Positions 44,316 to 52,711 of a stretch of 64,000 nucleotides of DNA are shown one piece after another. The translations under genes and the position numbers were made by a program. Position 1 is the first letter of the stretch, and every line of letters begins with the position of its first letter. The DNA is from Gracilinema caldarium (GTDB lineage Bacteria > Spirochaetota > Spirochaetia > Treponematales > Breznakiellaceae). Under the pieces are notes generated by a model. The model saw nothing but the letters and a program-made list of their open reading frames with translations. It did not search any database and had not been told where the DNA came from. The stretch covers positions 1 to 64,000 of the forward strand of contig NZ_JAJUHW010000009.1 in NCBI RefSeq assembly GCF_029265695.1. Direction: 5' to 3'.

Positions 44316-45038
44316 ATGGGTGAACAGTTTGTACGCACCGAATTGATTTTAGGCTCCGATGCACTAGAACTTTTATCAAAATGCCGTGTCGCCATATTCG
44401 GCCTCGGCGGGGTAGGCAGCATGGCCGCAGAGGCCTTAGCACGATCAGGCATCGGCTCCTTTCTCTTAGTTGACTGTGATGCCGTTTCCATAACGAACCT
44501 TAACCGGCAAGTGCTGGCCCTATATTCTACTATTAGTAAGCCGAAAGTGGAGGTCATGCGGGAACGAATCCTCGATATCAATCCCGCCGCCCAGGTGGAA
44601 ATACGGCATGAACAGTATACAGCCGAAAACGGCGCTTCCTTTTTTGATATAAAGCCCGACTATGTGGTCGACGCCATCGATATGGTAAGCGCCAAGCTCG
44701 ATCTTATTCAGCGTACCCAGACGCTGGGCATCCCAATTATCAGCTCCATGGGGACCGGCAATAAGCTCGATCCCTCACGGCTCGAAGTGGCTGATATCTA
44801 CGAAACCAGTGTATGTCCTCTGGCCCGGGTTATGCGGAGGGAACTTAAAAAACGGGGAGTCAAGACCCTCCGGGTAGTTTATTCCCGGGAGATGCCGGCA
44901 CAGCTTGCAAACGGAGAGCGGGCCTTTACCGAATCTGGCACTCCAGGCCGGCACCTTCCAGGCAGCACCGCCTTTGTGCCCCCTGCTGCAGGCCTCCTCA
45001 TGGCCTCCTGGGTTGTCCGGGACCTTGTATCTCGGTAA
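44316..45038 (+). CDS. tcdA: tRNA threonylcarbamoyladenosine dehydratase (ThiF/E1-like)
   Basis: ATP-dependent enzyme that cyclises the t6A base of tRNAs, 240 residues. The E1-type nucleotide loop is VAIFGLGGVGSMAAEALARSG, followed by DCDAVSITNLNRQ and the adenylation region. SSMGTGNKLDPSRLEVADI and the Cys of TSVCPLARVMRRELKKRG are typical of TcdA/CsdL and not of ThiF or MoeB, since no partner sulfur carrier is nearby. ATG 44316 is preferred to TTG 44256, which lies in repeat sequence. It is a single gene divergent from the transketolase operon. Confidence 0.93.
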   Translation: MGEQFVRTELILGSDALELLSKCRVAIFGLGGVGSMAAEALARSGIGSFLLVDCDAVSITNLNRQVLALYSTISKPKVEVMRERILDINPAAQVEIRHEQYTAENGASFFDIKPDYVVDAIDMVSAKLDLIQRTQTLGIPIISSMGTGNKLDPSRLEVADIYETSVCPLARVMRRELKKRGVKTLRVVYSREMPAQLANGERAFTESGTPGRHLPGSTAFVPPAAGLLMASWVVRDLVSR

Positions 45039-45050
45039 AGGTTTGGTAGC

Positions 45051-45368
45051 TCATATGCCTGTAATTAAAAAATCTATGGCAGAAAGTATATCCTGTCGAT
45101 ATGATATGCACTCCCCGATTGATGAACCTAACTGTGATACGGGGACACCTGCCATCTGTTGTGTCAAAAGTATAAACTCTTTATTGTTAATAAAAATTAT
45201 TGGATTTAAATTTTTTATGATGCCTTTTTCAAATATCTCTTTACTTGCCAGCGGAATAACTATTCTAGTTTCCAGGTCAGATAAGATTGATGACTGTACA
45301 TCAAGTAAATAAGGGTATATTTTTTTGGACGTTTCATTCAAATTTGCATATATATGATACTGGGACAT
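45051..45368 (-). CDS. ccdB: CcdB-type toxin
   Basis: Toxin of 105 residues of the CcdB family, which poisons DNA gyrase. It aligns along its length with E. coli CcdB: LLDVQSSILSDLETRIVIPLA, then MAGVPVSQLG, YRQDILSAIDFL and a final Gly-Ile. In CcdB the last three residues Trp-Gly-Ile are needed for gyrase killing; here they are Thr-Gly-Ile, so gyrase poisoning may be weak or lost (inference). Its ATG shares one base with the antitoxin stop. The pair is clearly AT-richer than its neighbours, suggesting transfer. Confidence 0.88.
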   Translation of the reverse strand: MSQYHIYANLNETSKKIYPYLLDVQSSILSDLETRIVIPLASKEIFEKGIIKNLNPIIFINNKEFILLTQQMAGVPVSQLGSSIGECISYRQDILSAIDFLITGI

Positions 45369-45613
45369 TAAAAGGTCCTCATTTCATCACTAAATAAACC
45401 ATACTTTTCAAGTGCAGAATTATAATAGGCTATAGCTTCTTTGTTTTCTTCTTTCCAACGCTCTCTTTTTTTTTCTTTTAGGGCCTCCGCGAGAGCGGAT
45501 TCAAGTATTGCGGATATGTTAATTTTGTATTCCTTTGCTTGTTTTAATAAATCGCTATTAACGGTGAGGTTTGTTGGTTTTTTGGGTGCATGAATGTTAT
45601 ACGTTAAAGACAT
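45368..45613 (-). CDS. ccdA: CcdA-type antitoxin
   Basis: Antitoxin of 81 residues. The N-terminal part (TNLTVNSDLLKQAKEYKINI) fits the ribbon-helix-helix DNA-binding fold of CcdA, and the C-terminal ERWKEENKEAIAYYNSALEK with the final FSDEMRTF matches the toxin-binding tail. The frame opens at 45655, but ATG 45613 with ggag upstream matches the family. Overlap with ccdB is one base (TAATG). It would bind its own promoter region, where a palindrome TATGCGCATA (45647-45656) is present. Confidence 0.9.
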   Translation of the reverse strand: MSLTYNIHAPKKPTNLTVNSDLLKQAKEYKINISAILESALAEALKEKKRERWKEENKEAIAYYNSALEKYGLFSDEMRTF

Positions 45614-45646
45614 TGCAAACTCCCTTGGCTCTAGATGTATATAATA

Positions 45647-45656
45647 TATGCGCATA
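45647..45656 (-). promoter_or_regulatory. Possible ccdAB operator palindrome
   Basis: Perfect 10-base palindrome TATGCGCATA set in a very AT-rich stretch with several TATAAT-like hexamers, 34 bases upstream of the ccdA start. Ribbon-helix-helix antitoxins bind such short palindromes. The site is short and could be chance. Confidence 0.3.
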
Positions 45657-45692
45657 ATATATATATGTCAATGAAATTGGCTTATATAAGAG

Positions 45693-45725
45693 GTTCTTTC
45701 AAAACTCAGGAAGTTTTGAAAGAAC
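45693..45725. repeat. Perfect 14-bp hairpin
   Basis: Arms 45693-45706 and 45712-45725 pair perfectly with a five-base loop (cagga). No T tract follows on either strand, so it is not a simple terminator. It stands directly left of the nested hairpins of repeat R1 between ccdA and the ROK gene. Confidence 0.7.
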
Positions 45726-45726
45726 T

Positions 45727-45839
45727 ACCTTGAAGTTTGCGATTTATCGCGACGGTTGCATGTTTTTTATATGAAATAGCATGCAACCGCAAGCAATCGC
45801 AAAGCCAATTGCAAAAGTGACCGACTTTTGCAATTGGCT
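45727..45839. repeat. Dispersed hairpin repeat, copy R1
   Basis: Highly structured non-coding element. A 9-bp outer stem (45736-45744 with 45795-45803) encloses a 10-bp stem (45753-45762 with 45780-45789), and a separate perfect 15-bp stem (45804-45818 with 45824-45838, loop gaccg) follows. A second copy with the same order of blocks is at 54986-55115, and the right end recurs at 63614. It ends about 40 bases before the ROK operator, so it forms most of that gene's upstream region. Confidence 0.65.
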
Positions 45840-45880
45840 AGAAGGCTGTACTTTTTGCGAAAAGAGATTTACTATAGGCT

Positions 45881-45902
45881 TATACTTATTTACTGGAAGT
45901 AA
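45881..45902 (+). promoter_or_regulatory. Operator D of the ROK regulon, upstream of its own gene
   Basis: Matches the 22-base consensus of the other three sites at 19 positions, including the inner dyad TTACT-GGA-AGTAA. It starts with TATACT (45881-45886), a good -10, and ends two bases before the ATG of the ROK gene. This implies autoregulation and a very short leader. Confidence 0.65.
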
Positions 45903-45904
45903 CT

Positions 45905-47125
45905 ATGAGTGGAGTTCCCTTACGAAGCGCCGACATTCGGGAGCGCAATGCCAAAATTATACTCGCCCTGGTCCAAAGCCGCAAGTATATCTCCCAGTCG
46001 GAAGTGGTGGCCTTAACGGGATTACGGGCTCCTACGGTATTCCGTATTTTTACCGAACTAGAAAAAGAGGGTCTTATCCGGCCTGTGCAAGCCGAAGATT
46101 CCCGGCCCTTGGCTCAAAATCGCAAGGACCCAAACAGCTCATCTTCCCTCGTCGGTGAAGAAAAAAAAGGACGAAAACCCCAGTATTTCGAAGTAGTTCC
46201 CGATGCCTTGTACAGCATTGGCATTGATTTCTGGTCCCGTTCGGCTACCCTCGCGGTAAGCGATTTTTCAGGAGAGATCCGTTTTATTGATGAACTTGAA
46301 TTCCCCGATCCTTTGGATGCAGACACCCTTGTTACGGCCCTTCAGACGCTCATAAAACGGGCCCTTAAAAAGAGTGGTATCGATGCGTCGCGGCTCCTGG
46401 GCTTTGGCATTGGCGCCCCGGGCCGCATAGACCTGGAAAAGGGTCTCATCCTCTCTTATCCGCGGATCGCCAAACTTGCCAATTTTCCCCTGGTTTCGGT
46501 TTTGCAGAAACGTTATGACGTTCCTGTCTATATGCATAACAACGCAAGCCTTGCCGCACTGGCAGAATTAAAGTACGGCGCGGCCCGGGGCGCCAAAAGC
46601 CTCTTTGCATTCCTCGTCCGTTCGGGAGTCGGCGGCGCCTACCTGGAAGGTTCCCAACCCTTTACGGTGCTCGGGAAAACAGCCCTGGAAGTAGGACACC
46701 TTTCCTTTAATTGCGAGGGCCCCCACTGTACCTGTGGCGGTCAGGGCTGCCTAGAAGCCTATATTGCCGAGGATGCGGTGCTTCCCTTTATCCGCCGGGT
46801 ATACCCGATAGAGTCTCTTTCCGAACTGGACAAGCTTATTGATTCGGAAATAGGTCCAAAAATCCGCTCAGCCCTGGAAGAGCCCCTGCACATCTTTGAA
46901 CTCGCGGTCCGTAACATTCATACCCTTTTTTCTCCCGAACGGTACCTTATCATCAGCCGATTCTCCGGTTATGCCCGGCTTTTACAGGAGGAACTAAATC
47001 GGCGCCTGGTGGACCTCTGTCAGGGATCGGACCAGGCCATTACAATTGTGGCCGATGTGTATGATTCCCACCGGATTGGCCGGGGGGCCACCGATTTAGT
47101 AATCGAACAGTTTCTAAAACCCTGA
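45905..47125 (+). CDS. ROK-family repressor, likely regulator of the sulfoquinovose regulon
   Basis: Regulator of 406 residues. The N-terminal winged helix (IILALVQSRKYISQSEVVAL, then GLRAPTVFRIFTELEKEGLI) is followed by the ROK sugar-binding domain: IGIDFWSRSATLAVSDFSG, GFGIGAPGRID, and the zinc motif GHLSFNCEGPHCTCGGQGCLE. Its own leader and the leaders of the transketolase, ABC and GH31 operons carry the same operator. Known sulfoquinovose regulators in other bacteria belong to other families (DeoR-type CsqR in E. coli), so a ROK member would be a different solution. The inducer would be sulfoquinovose or an early intermediate (inference). Confidence 0.9.
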   Translation: MSGVPLRSADIRERNAKIILALVQSRKYISQSEVVALTGLRAPTVFRIFTELEKEGLIRPVQAEDSRPLAQNRKDPNSSSSLVGEEKKGRKPQYFEVVPDALYSIGIDFWSRSATLAVSDFSGEIRFIDELEFPDPLDADTLVTALQTLIKRALKKSGIDASRLLGFGIGAPGRIDLEKGLILSYPRIAKLANFPLVSVLQKRYDVPVYMHNNASLAALAELKYGAARGAKSLFAFLVRSGVGGAYLEGSQPFTVLGKTALEVGHLSFNCEGPHCTCGGQGCLEAYIAEDAVLPFIRRVYPIESLSELDKLIDSEIGPKIRSALEEPLHIFELAVRNIHTLFSPERYLIISRFSGYARLLQEELNRRLVDLCQGSDQAITIVADVYDSHRIGRGATDLVIEQFLKP

Positions 47126-47133
47126 TACCCATC

Positions 47134-47161
47134 TTGTTCCCTTTTCTGTTCCTGTTATACT
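47134..47161 (+). promoter_or_regulatory. Possible promoter of the YD-like repeat protein gene
   Basis: TTGTTC (47134-47139), 16 bases, TATACT (47156-47161), starting a few bases after the ROK stop codon. The start point would be near 47168, giving a leader of about 35 bases with the aaaggga ribosome site. The -35 is only a partial match. Confidence 0.45.
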
Positions 47162-47202
47162 GACCGCTGGGTGTTAGAATCTAATTCATAAAGGGACAAT
47201 CG

Positions 47203-49527
47203 ATGAACAGAAAAGTATGGGGTTTGATGTGCTTATTATGGCTTATTGTAACTGCTTTTCCTGCCGCAGAGACAAGCCCGGAATTAGCTGCCTATCTTCA
47301 GCAAAGTATAGAAATGTGGGATAAGGTGGTTCCTTGGTTCAGCTTGGGATCTGTCCCTGTCACGTCGAATTTCGATGCTGAAACGCTCGTAACCGAGCTG
47401 TCTAAGGATATTACTGAGGCTGGCCGATATAAGGAATTCGAATACCTCTTTAACTATTACAAAGAAAATAAAAACAAAGGAAATTTGGTATGCCGCATTA
47501 TAGAAGCTCGGCCCCCCAGCCCCGGTTTTTGGCCTGCCAGGATCGATGACACTCAGTCTGCCCTGGTTATTAACGCCGCCGATCTTGAATATCTAGCCAA
47601 AGAACCGGCTTTGCTCAAAGCTTCATTTCTTAGAGCCGTTGCCGCTCTCTACTATCTGAAAGAAGCTGCATTCCCTACATTGTACTTTAACGGCAGAAAT
47701 GTCTTATACGAATTTTCTGCCCTTATGACAGGAAACTTCGTTGAATCTATCTACTTAAATGAAATAGTTTTCTTTAATAACAATTCACCCATTGCAAATA
47801 ATTGGCATACTTGGCTTATTGATTCTGCTAAAAACGACAATTTTGTTAGTATTGCGCGCAATCTGTATGGCTTTTCCATGAACTACGCCTATCATTTTCT
47901 TTCAATTCTTAGCAAACTTTCTTCCTACCAACAGATCATGAGCATGCTCAATACGATGAATGATATACCTGTGGATTTGGTGGATAATATAAAAAAGGGC
48001 TTATTTACCCGCTTTGCTTTGACTCCAAAACAGGTAGAAGACGGCATCATTGCACGGACCATCCTGATGACAGATCCGTGGATATTATTGGTTATCAGCC
48101 GGGTAATACCGCCGAATAACAAGGAAATTCAAAATTTGGTTAATAGTACCTATAAAACAATGGATCTTGTTCGGAGCTATTATAAACATTTGGAGCCGCC
48201 ACTTCTCGATCACCGCCAGGCACAGCTTGATTGCAATGCATTCTGGGCTCCCGAACCGTCAATGCTCAGTTATACGGAGCCAGCTAAAATAGAAAAAGGG
48301 ACTGCCGCAGCGCTTTCTGTGCCAGGGGCGGTCAAAACGATCTGGTATCGTGAATGCGATTCCTTTGCCGGTAACCAATATAGGGGCTATATTCCGTTAC
48401 CTGAGCAAGAGGCCCTTGCAACGGCGGCATACCGGTTTTCATACGGCGCTGATGGATCCCTTATGGCTGTTGAGTATTTTAATAAAGGGCATCTGCAGGT
48501 GGGCTATGCCCTGCAGGATGCTGCACGAATTATCATTATTCGAGAAGGCAGAACAGAAATATGGCGGTGGGAGGATGCATCGGGACGTTTAGTCTCCAAT
48601 GACAGCGGTTTTGCCCTCATGAAAGTAGAAACCTTACAAGGGTCTGAAGATGAACAAGCAAAAGGTCTCCGCAGGCTTACCTTTACGTTCTATGACCGGG
48701 ATGGCAGAAGGGTGTTTCATTCTTCTGGTGCCTGGAGTATAGAGCGAAGGATTTCACCCCAGGGATTCGAAGATTCTTATTATGATGACCGAGGCCAGTT
48801 AAGCGAAAATTATTTTGGCTATGCAAAAGTCTGGTATTCCGAGACAGCCGGTACTGCTATGGGGAGTAAAAATCGTATAAACCGGTACGAGTATCGCTAT
48901 TTTGATAAGGACGGGAATCCGGCATGTTCCCAATTTTTGGGTGTCCATGGAACTCTGGAACAGCATACCGAGAATGGCTCTAATTATAGTGTCGAAATAT
49001 CATATATAAATGCACAAGTCCAGCCCAGTAAAATTTTTGACAATAGCTGGATGCAAAGAAAAAAGTTCGGAAAAGACCTATTTGTCTATGAAAACCTCGA
49101 TCGTGAGGGTAAACCCATCGTGTCTCTGTTTGGGTATGCATCGATACAGAGTACTATTGTAAATGGCATGATTGTGGCGGATGCCTTTTACGATGCTGCC
49201 GGAAAAGCGGTGAACAGTCTTGCGGGCTATCATAAACGAAAAATGTCCTATACTGACCGCGGGGATATTGCGGAGCTATCCTATTTTGACGCACGAAATA
49301 AGCCGGTGCTTGGCATGGATGGCATCCACCGCCAGGTGTACAAATATGATAAAAATGGATATTTAGAAGAACTGTTTTTTTATGGTCCCGACGGCAAGCT
49401 CATTAATGATTATTCCGGTGCTGCTCATATACGGTGGTATAAGGACGAACTTGGCCGTACCTATGCTGTGGACGCCTGGGATTCGGCGGGTAACAGGCTC
49501 AGCAGCGGTGCGGGCAAGGATATTTAA
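47203..49527 (+). CDS. Secreted repeat protein with YD-like units, function unknown
   Basis: Exported protein of 774 residues. The signal peptide is GLMCLLWLIVTAFPAAET. Residues 30-380 form a helical region without a known domain. From about residue 410 there are irregular units of 40-55 residues of the type YFDKDGNPACSQFLGVHG and FYDAAGKAVNSLAGYHKRKM: a Tyr/Phe-Asp-X2-Gly turn, a small Gly-Tyr strand, then another Tyr strand. They recall Rhs/YD or MORN-like sugar- or surface-binding repeats but match neither exactly. It lies between the ROK gene and the ABC operon, with its own terminator. No ROK operator precedes it. Confidence 0.7.
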   Translation: MNRKVWGLMCLLWLIVTAFPAAETSPELAAYLQQSIEMWDKVVPWFSLGSVPVTSNFDAETLVTELSKDITEAGRYKEFEYLFNYYKENKNKGNLVCRIIEARPPSPGFWPARIDDTQSALVINAADLEYLAKEPALLKASFLRAVAALYYLKEAAFPTLYFNGRNVLYEFSALMTGNFVESIYLNEIVFFNNNSPIANNWHTWLIDSAKNDNFVSIARNLYGFSMNYAYHFLSILSKLSSYQQIMSMLNTMNDIPVDLVDNIKKGLFTRFALTPKQVEDGIIARTILMTDPWILLVISRVIPPNNKEIQNLVNSTYKTMDLVRSYYKHLEPPLLDHRQAQLDCNAFWAPEPSMLSYTEPAKIEKGTAAALSVPGAVKTIWYRECDSFAGNQYRGYIPLPEQEALATAAYRFSYGADGSLMAVEYFNKGHLQVGYALQDAARIIIIREGRTEIWRWEDASGRLVSNDSGFALMKVETLQGSEDEQAKGLRRLTFTFYDRDGRRVFHSSGAWSIERRISPQGFEDSYYDDRGQLSENYFGYAKVWYSETAGTAMGSKNRINRYEYRYFDKDGNPACSQFLGVHGTLEQHTENGSNYSVEISYINAQVQPSKIFDNSWMQRKKFGKDLFVYENLDREGKPIVSLFGYASIQSTIVNGMIVADAFYDAAGKAVNSLAGYHKRKMSYTDRGDIAELSYFDARNKPVLGMDGIHRQVYKYDKNGYLEELFFYGPDGKLINDYSGAAHIRWYKDELGRTYAVDAWDSAGNRLSSGAGKDI

Positions 49528-49553
49528 TAGATTGATGAACTGTAACAAAGGCA

Positions 49554-49588
49554 GGCTGCCCGGATAAACCGCCGGGCGGCCTTTTTTT
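49554..49588 (+). terminator. Rho-independent terminator after the repeat-protein gene
   Basis: Ten-base-pair stem (49554-49563 with 49572-49581, one G-U pair), eight-base loop, seven T residues (49582-49588). It ends one base before the -35 of the next operon, cleanly separating the repeat-protein gene from the ABC transporter unit. Confidence 0.9.
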
Positions 49589-49589
49589 A

Positions 49590-49634
49590 TTGACAGCTAG
49601 CCATATCCGTGTTTTACTTACTTAGTGAAAGTAA
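49590..49634 (+). promoter_or_regulatory. Promoter and operator B of the ABC importer operon
   Basis: TTGACA (49590-49595), 17 bases, TTTACT (49613-49618). The 22-base ROK operator (49613-49634, core TTACTTAGTGAAAGTAA at 49618-49634) starts with that -10 hexamer. A repressor here would stop transcription. The same arrangement, with the same 17-base spacing, is found upstream of the GH31 operon. Confidence 0.8.
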
Positions 49635-49650
49635 TCAAAGGAGGTTCGGT

Positions 49651-50916
49651 ATGAAACGAACGGTAGGAATCATAGGCATCCTTTTGCTGGCTGTTTCTTT
49701 CTTTGCCATGGCAGAGGGACAGAAAGACTCGAGTTCCAAGGAAGTGGTGCTTAAGTGGCCTTGCATCTGGGTCGGCAAGGATTCCAAGGCCGCAGAAGTG
49801 GAAAAACTGGTTAACGAATTTAATGCGGCTAATGCGGGCAAGATCCGGGTTGAAATTGAACCCCAGCCTGACTACGATGGCTATGAACAGAAAATTCGAA
49901 CATCCATTGCCGCGGGGGTAGTACCTGATATATTCACCCTCAAACTTAATCCAACCACCGCAGAATATTATAAGTCTGACCTGCTCATGGATTTTTCTAA
50001 AGAAATTAGCGGTGACTGGAAAGCATCTTTTAAGTCCGGTACCCTGGAACAGGCCACCATCAACGGTGTGATGAAATCTATCCCCTATGAAATAGCCATT
50101 ACTCCCATCTGGTATAACGAAGCGCTCCTTAAAAAAGCAGGGGTAAGCTATCCTAAGACGGTGGATGAAATGTGGGCTGCCTTTGATAAATTAAAGGCTG
50201 CTGGCATTACTCCCGCAAGCCAGATGACCGGCGGTACCAATGCCTGGACCAGCATGCTCTGGTTCTCCCATTTTGCAGCCTCCCTCGGCGGCCCAAAAGT
50301 GTGGGATAAGCCCCTGACTGATCCTGTCTTTGTTAAAGCCGCGGCTCTTCTTAAAAAAATGTACGAAAATGGCTATACCACTGCCGATGCGGTGGGCGGC
50401 GATGCGGGTGTCTCCGGCGGTCACTTTCTGGCTGGCCGGACAGCCCTGTTTTCCAACGGCCCCTGGTATATCGGCAGGGTGAAAAAAGAAGCCCCCGAAG
50501 TTTTTGCGAATACAAAGGTCGCCCCCGCCCCTGCGGCAGGGCCTAACAAGAACGCTATGATCGGTTTCCTTCAGGCGAATATTGCCGCGGGCAACACCAA
50601 GGATCCGGCTAAAAAAGCCGCCCAGATTGCCTTTCTTAAGTGGATGACCAAACCGGAAAACGTAAAGCGGATTGCCCTTTCATCCGGTGCCATGTTCGCC
50701 GTATCCTTTAATCTCACCGATGCGGATGCGGTGGATCCCCTCATGAAGCAGTTCTACGAACTATCAAATTCATCATCCTTTAATGTGATGCATTTGGAAG
50801 GTGCCCGGGGGGCCGAGGTGGTTGCCGAGTTCGGTCAGCAGCTTGCAAAAATGGCTCTGGGCCAGGCTACTCCCGAAGAATTCATGAAAGCCGTCGCTGC
50901 AAAGGAGAAACGGTAA
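49651..50916 (+). CDS. Sugar ABC transporter substrate-binding protein
   Basis: Extracytoplasmic sugar-binding protein of the CUT1 group (SBP_bac_1), 421 residues. The signal peptide is TVGIIGILLLAVSFFAMAEG. The mature fold includes EFNAANAGKIRVEIEPQPDY, AGVVPDIFTLKLNP, PYEIAITPIWYNEALLKKAG and FLAGRTALFSNGPWYIG. ATG 49651 with aaaggaggt is chosen; the frame opens earlier inside the operator. It is the first gene of a ROK-controlled operon, so sulfoquinovose or its glycosides (such as sulfoquinovosyl glycerol) are candidate ligands by co-regulation. Confidence 0.93.
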   Translation: MKRTVGIIGILLLAVSFFAMAEGQKDSSSKEVVLKWPCIWVGKDSKAAEVEKLVNEFNAANAGKIRVEIEPQPDYDGYEQKIRTSIAAGVVPDIFTLKLNPTTAEYYKSDLLMDFSKEISGDWKASFKSGTLEQATINGVMKSIPYEIAITPIWYNEALLKKAGVSYPKTVDEMWAAFDKLKAAGITPASQMTGGTNAWTSMLWFSHFAASLGGPKVWDKPLTDPVFVKAAALLKKMYENGYTTADAVGGDAGVSGGHFLAGRTALFSNGPWYIGRVKKEAPEVFANTKVAPAPAAGPNKNAMIGFLQANIAAGNTKDPAKKAAQIAFLKWMTKPENVKRIALSSGAMFAVSFNLTDADAVDPLMKQFYELSNSSSFNVMHLEGARGAEVVAEFGQQLAKMALGQATPEEFMKAVAAKEKR

Positions 50917-50917
50917 T

Positions 50918-51814
50918 ATGAGACGGGGCGGGAGCGGTCCTTCAGGCCGCAACGGACTGGGAATAGTGGTTTTTCTCGCTCCCGTCCTGGTCTTGTATGC
51001 TGCCTTTTTTATCTACCCCTTGTTTTTTATCGGATTTACCAGTTTGATGGAATGGAACGGCATTTCATCAGCCCGTTTTGTGGGCTTAGAAAACTATGGC
51101 CGCCTCTTTTCCGATGCGACCTTTAAGCTGGGAATCCGAAACAACTTTATCTGGGCCTTTGCCTCAGGGTTCATTCAAATTCCCCTGGCAACCCTGGTGG
51201 CCCTCATTTTGGCCCGCAAGGTCCGCTTCTGGAAGTTCCTGCGGACCCTTTATTTCCTTCCTAACGTTATTTCTGCGGTAGCCCTGGCAATGCTCTGGAA
51301 GGCCATTTATAACCCCTCTTATGGGCTCCTCAACGGGCTCTTAGCCCTTGCGGGCCTGGGGCCCCACAACTGGCTCGGCGATACGGCTACCGCATTGCCC
51401 GCGGTGATTACCCAATCGGTGCTGTACATCGGCTACTTTATGATCATCATTCTCGCCGCCATTACCACTATCCCAGACAGTCTTTATGAGGCAGCGGAGA
51501 TCGACGGGGCTTCAGTCATTCAACAGACCTTTAAAATTACGATTCCCATGATTACGGGGACCCTGGTCACGAGCATTACCCTGGCCATGGCCTACGGGAT
51601 GCGGCATTTCGAAGCTACCTTTCTGATGACCGGAGGAGGGCCAGCCTATGCGACCACCACCATGGGTATCCAGCTTTACAATAAAATGGACGCCTTCCGC
51701 TATGGCGAAGCGAGCGCTATTGGTGCAATTTTAATACTTCTTGGCACGGTGCTTATTGTGGCCATCCGGGCACTTCTCTCTAAAAATGATCCCATGTCGG
51801 AGGCTGCTCAATGA
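50918..51814 (+). CDS. Sugar ABC transporter permease, MalF/UgpA type
   Basis: First membrane subunit of the importer, 298 residues. The N-terminal helix LGIVVFLAPVLVLYAAFFIY is followed by five more helices. The EAA loop reads DSLYEAAEIDGASVIQQTFK. It begins one base after the binding-protein stop, with ggag before the ATG, and overlaps the next permease by four bases. No ATPase gene is in the operon. Confidence 0.95.
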   Translation: MRRGGSGPSGRNGLGIVVFLAPVLVLYAAFFIYPLFFIGFTSLMEWNGISSARFVGLENYGRLFSDATFKLGIRNNFIWAFASGFIQIPLATLVALILARKVRFWKFLRTLYFLPNVISAVALAMLWKAIYNPSYGLLNGLLALAGLGPHNWLGDTATALPAVITQSVLYIGYFMIIILAAITTIPDSLYEAAEIDGASVIQQTFKITIPMITGTLVTSITLAMAYGMRHFEATFLMTGGGPAYATTTMGIQLYNKMDAFRYGEASAIGAILILLGTVLIVAIRALLSKNDPMSEAAQ

Positions 51815-52704
51815 AGGCCTTGCAAACACATCACAGTTCTGAAGAACAGAGCATCAGGAACTCTCAGGTTCTTACAATGATCGGTACTGCCCTCGGCAAG
51901 GCTGGCGTTATCCTTGTTCTGGTTTTTTTCTTTCTTATCGCAGCCTTTCCGCTTATTTGGCTTTTTATCTCTTCTCTTAAAACAAACCTGGAACTCCAGG
52001 TTTCGCCCTTTACCCTGCCAAAGGTTCCGCAATGGGGCAACTACGGCAACGCTCTTAAAATGGCAAACCTGCCGGCTTTGTTTCTCCACTCAATCTATGT
52101 AGCCTTCGGGGCGGTGTTCCTGAACCTTTTTGTGACGAGTCTTGCGGGCTTTGTGCTTTCCCGGGAACAGTTCCGGGGCAGGGATGCGATCCATACCGTG
52201 CTTACCGCAGGAGTTCTGGTTCCCATCATCTCCTTTATGGTGCCCTATTTTACCCTCATTACCAAAGCAAGGCTCTACGACAACCTCTTAGCCCTCATCA
52301 TCGTGTATAGTTCCATCAACATACCCGTATCCATGTTCCTGGTAACCGCCTTTATGCGCTCCATTCCAAAAGAAATGGAAGAAGCTGCGGTGATCGATGG
52401 CTGCTCAATTTTGCAGCGTTATACCAAGATTGTGCTGCCCCTGGCCCAGACAGGCCTTGTGACCGCCGGAACCTTCTGTTTTATCTATGCCTGGAACGAG
52501 TTTATTATGGCCCTGCTTCTCACCAGTTCATCTTCAAGCCGGACATTGCAGCTGGGTATCCGCTTTTTTACAAGCCAATTCGTGACGGATTATACCTCCA
52601 TGTATGCCGCCATTATGATATCGATCATTCCGAGCATCGCCCTCTATACGATGCTCCACAACCGAATTATTTCTGGACTGACCGCCGGAGCGGTCAAAGG
52701 ATAG
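51811..52704 (+). CDS. Sugar ABC transporter permease, MalG/UgpE type
   Basis: Second membrane subunit, 297 residues, of the same importer. Its N-terminal helix is VILVLVFFFLIAAFPLIWLF. The EAA loop is KEMEEAAVIDGCSILQRYTK. It overlaps the first permease (ATGA) and is seven bases before the FucI-like gene. As in the importer at the left end of the window, the ATPase must come from elsewhere in the genome. Confidence 0.95.
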   Translation: MKALQTHHSSEEQSIRNSQVLTMIGTALGKAGVILVLVFFFLIAAFPLIWLFISSLKTNLELQVSPFTLPKVPQWGNYGNALKMANLPALFLHSIYVAFGAVFLNLFVTSLAGFVLSREQFRGRDAIHTVLTAGVLVPIISFMVPYFTLITKARLYDNLLALIIVYSSINIPVSMFLVTAFMRSIPKEMEEAAVIDGCSILQRYTKIVLPLAQTGLVTAGTFCFIYAWNEFIMALLLTSSSSSRTLQLGIRFFTSQFVTDYTSMYAAIMISIIPSIALYTMLHNRIISGLTAGAVKG

Positions 52705-52711
52705 TAGTACC

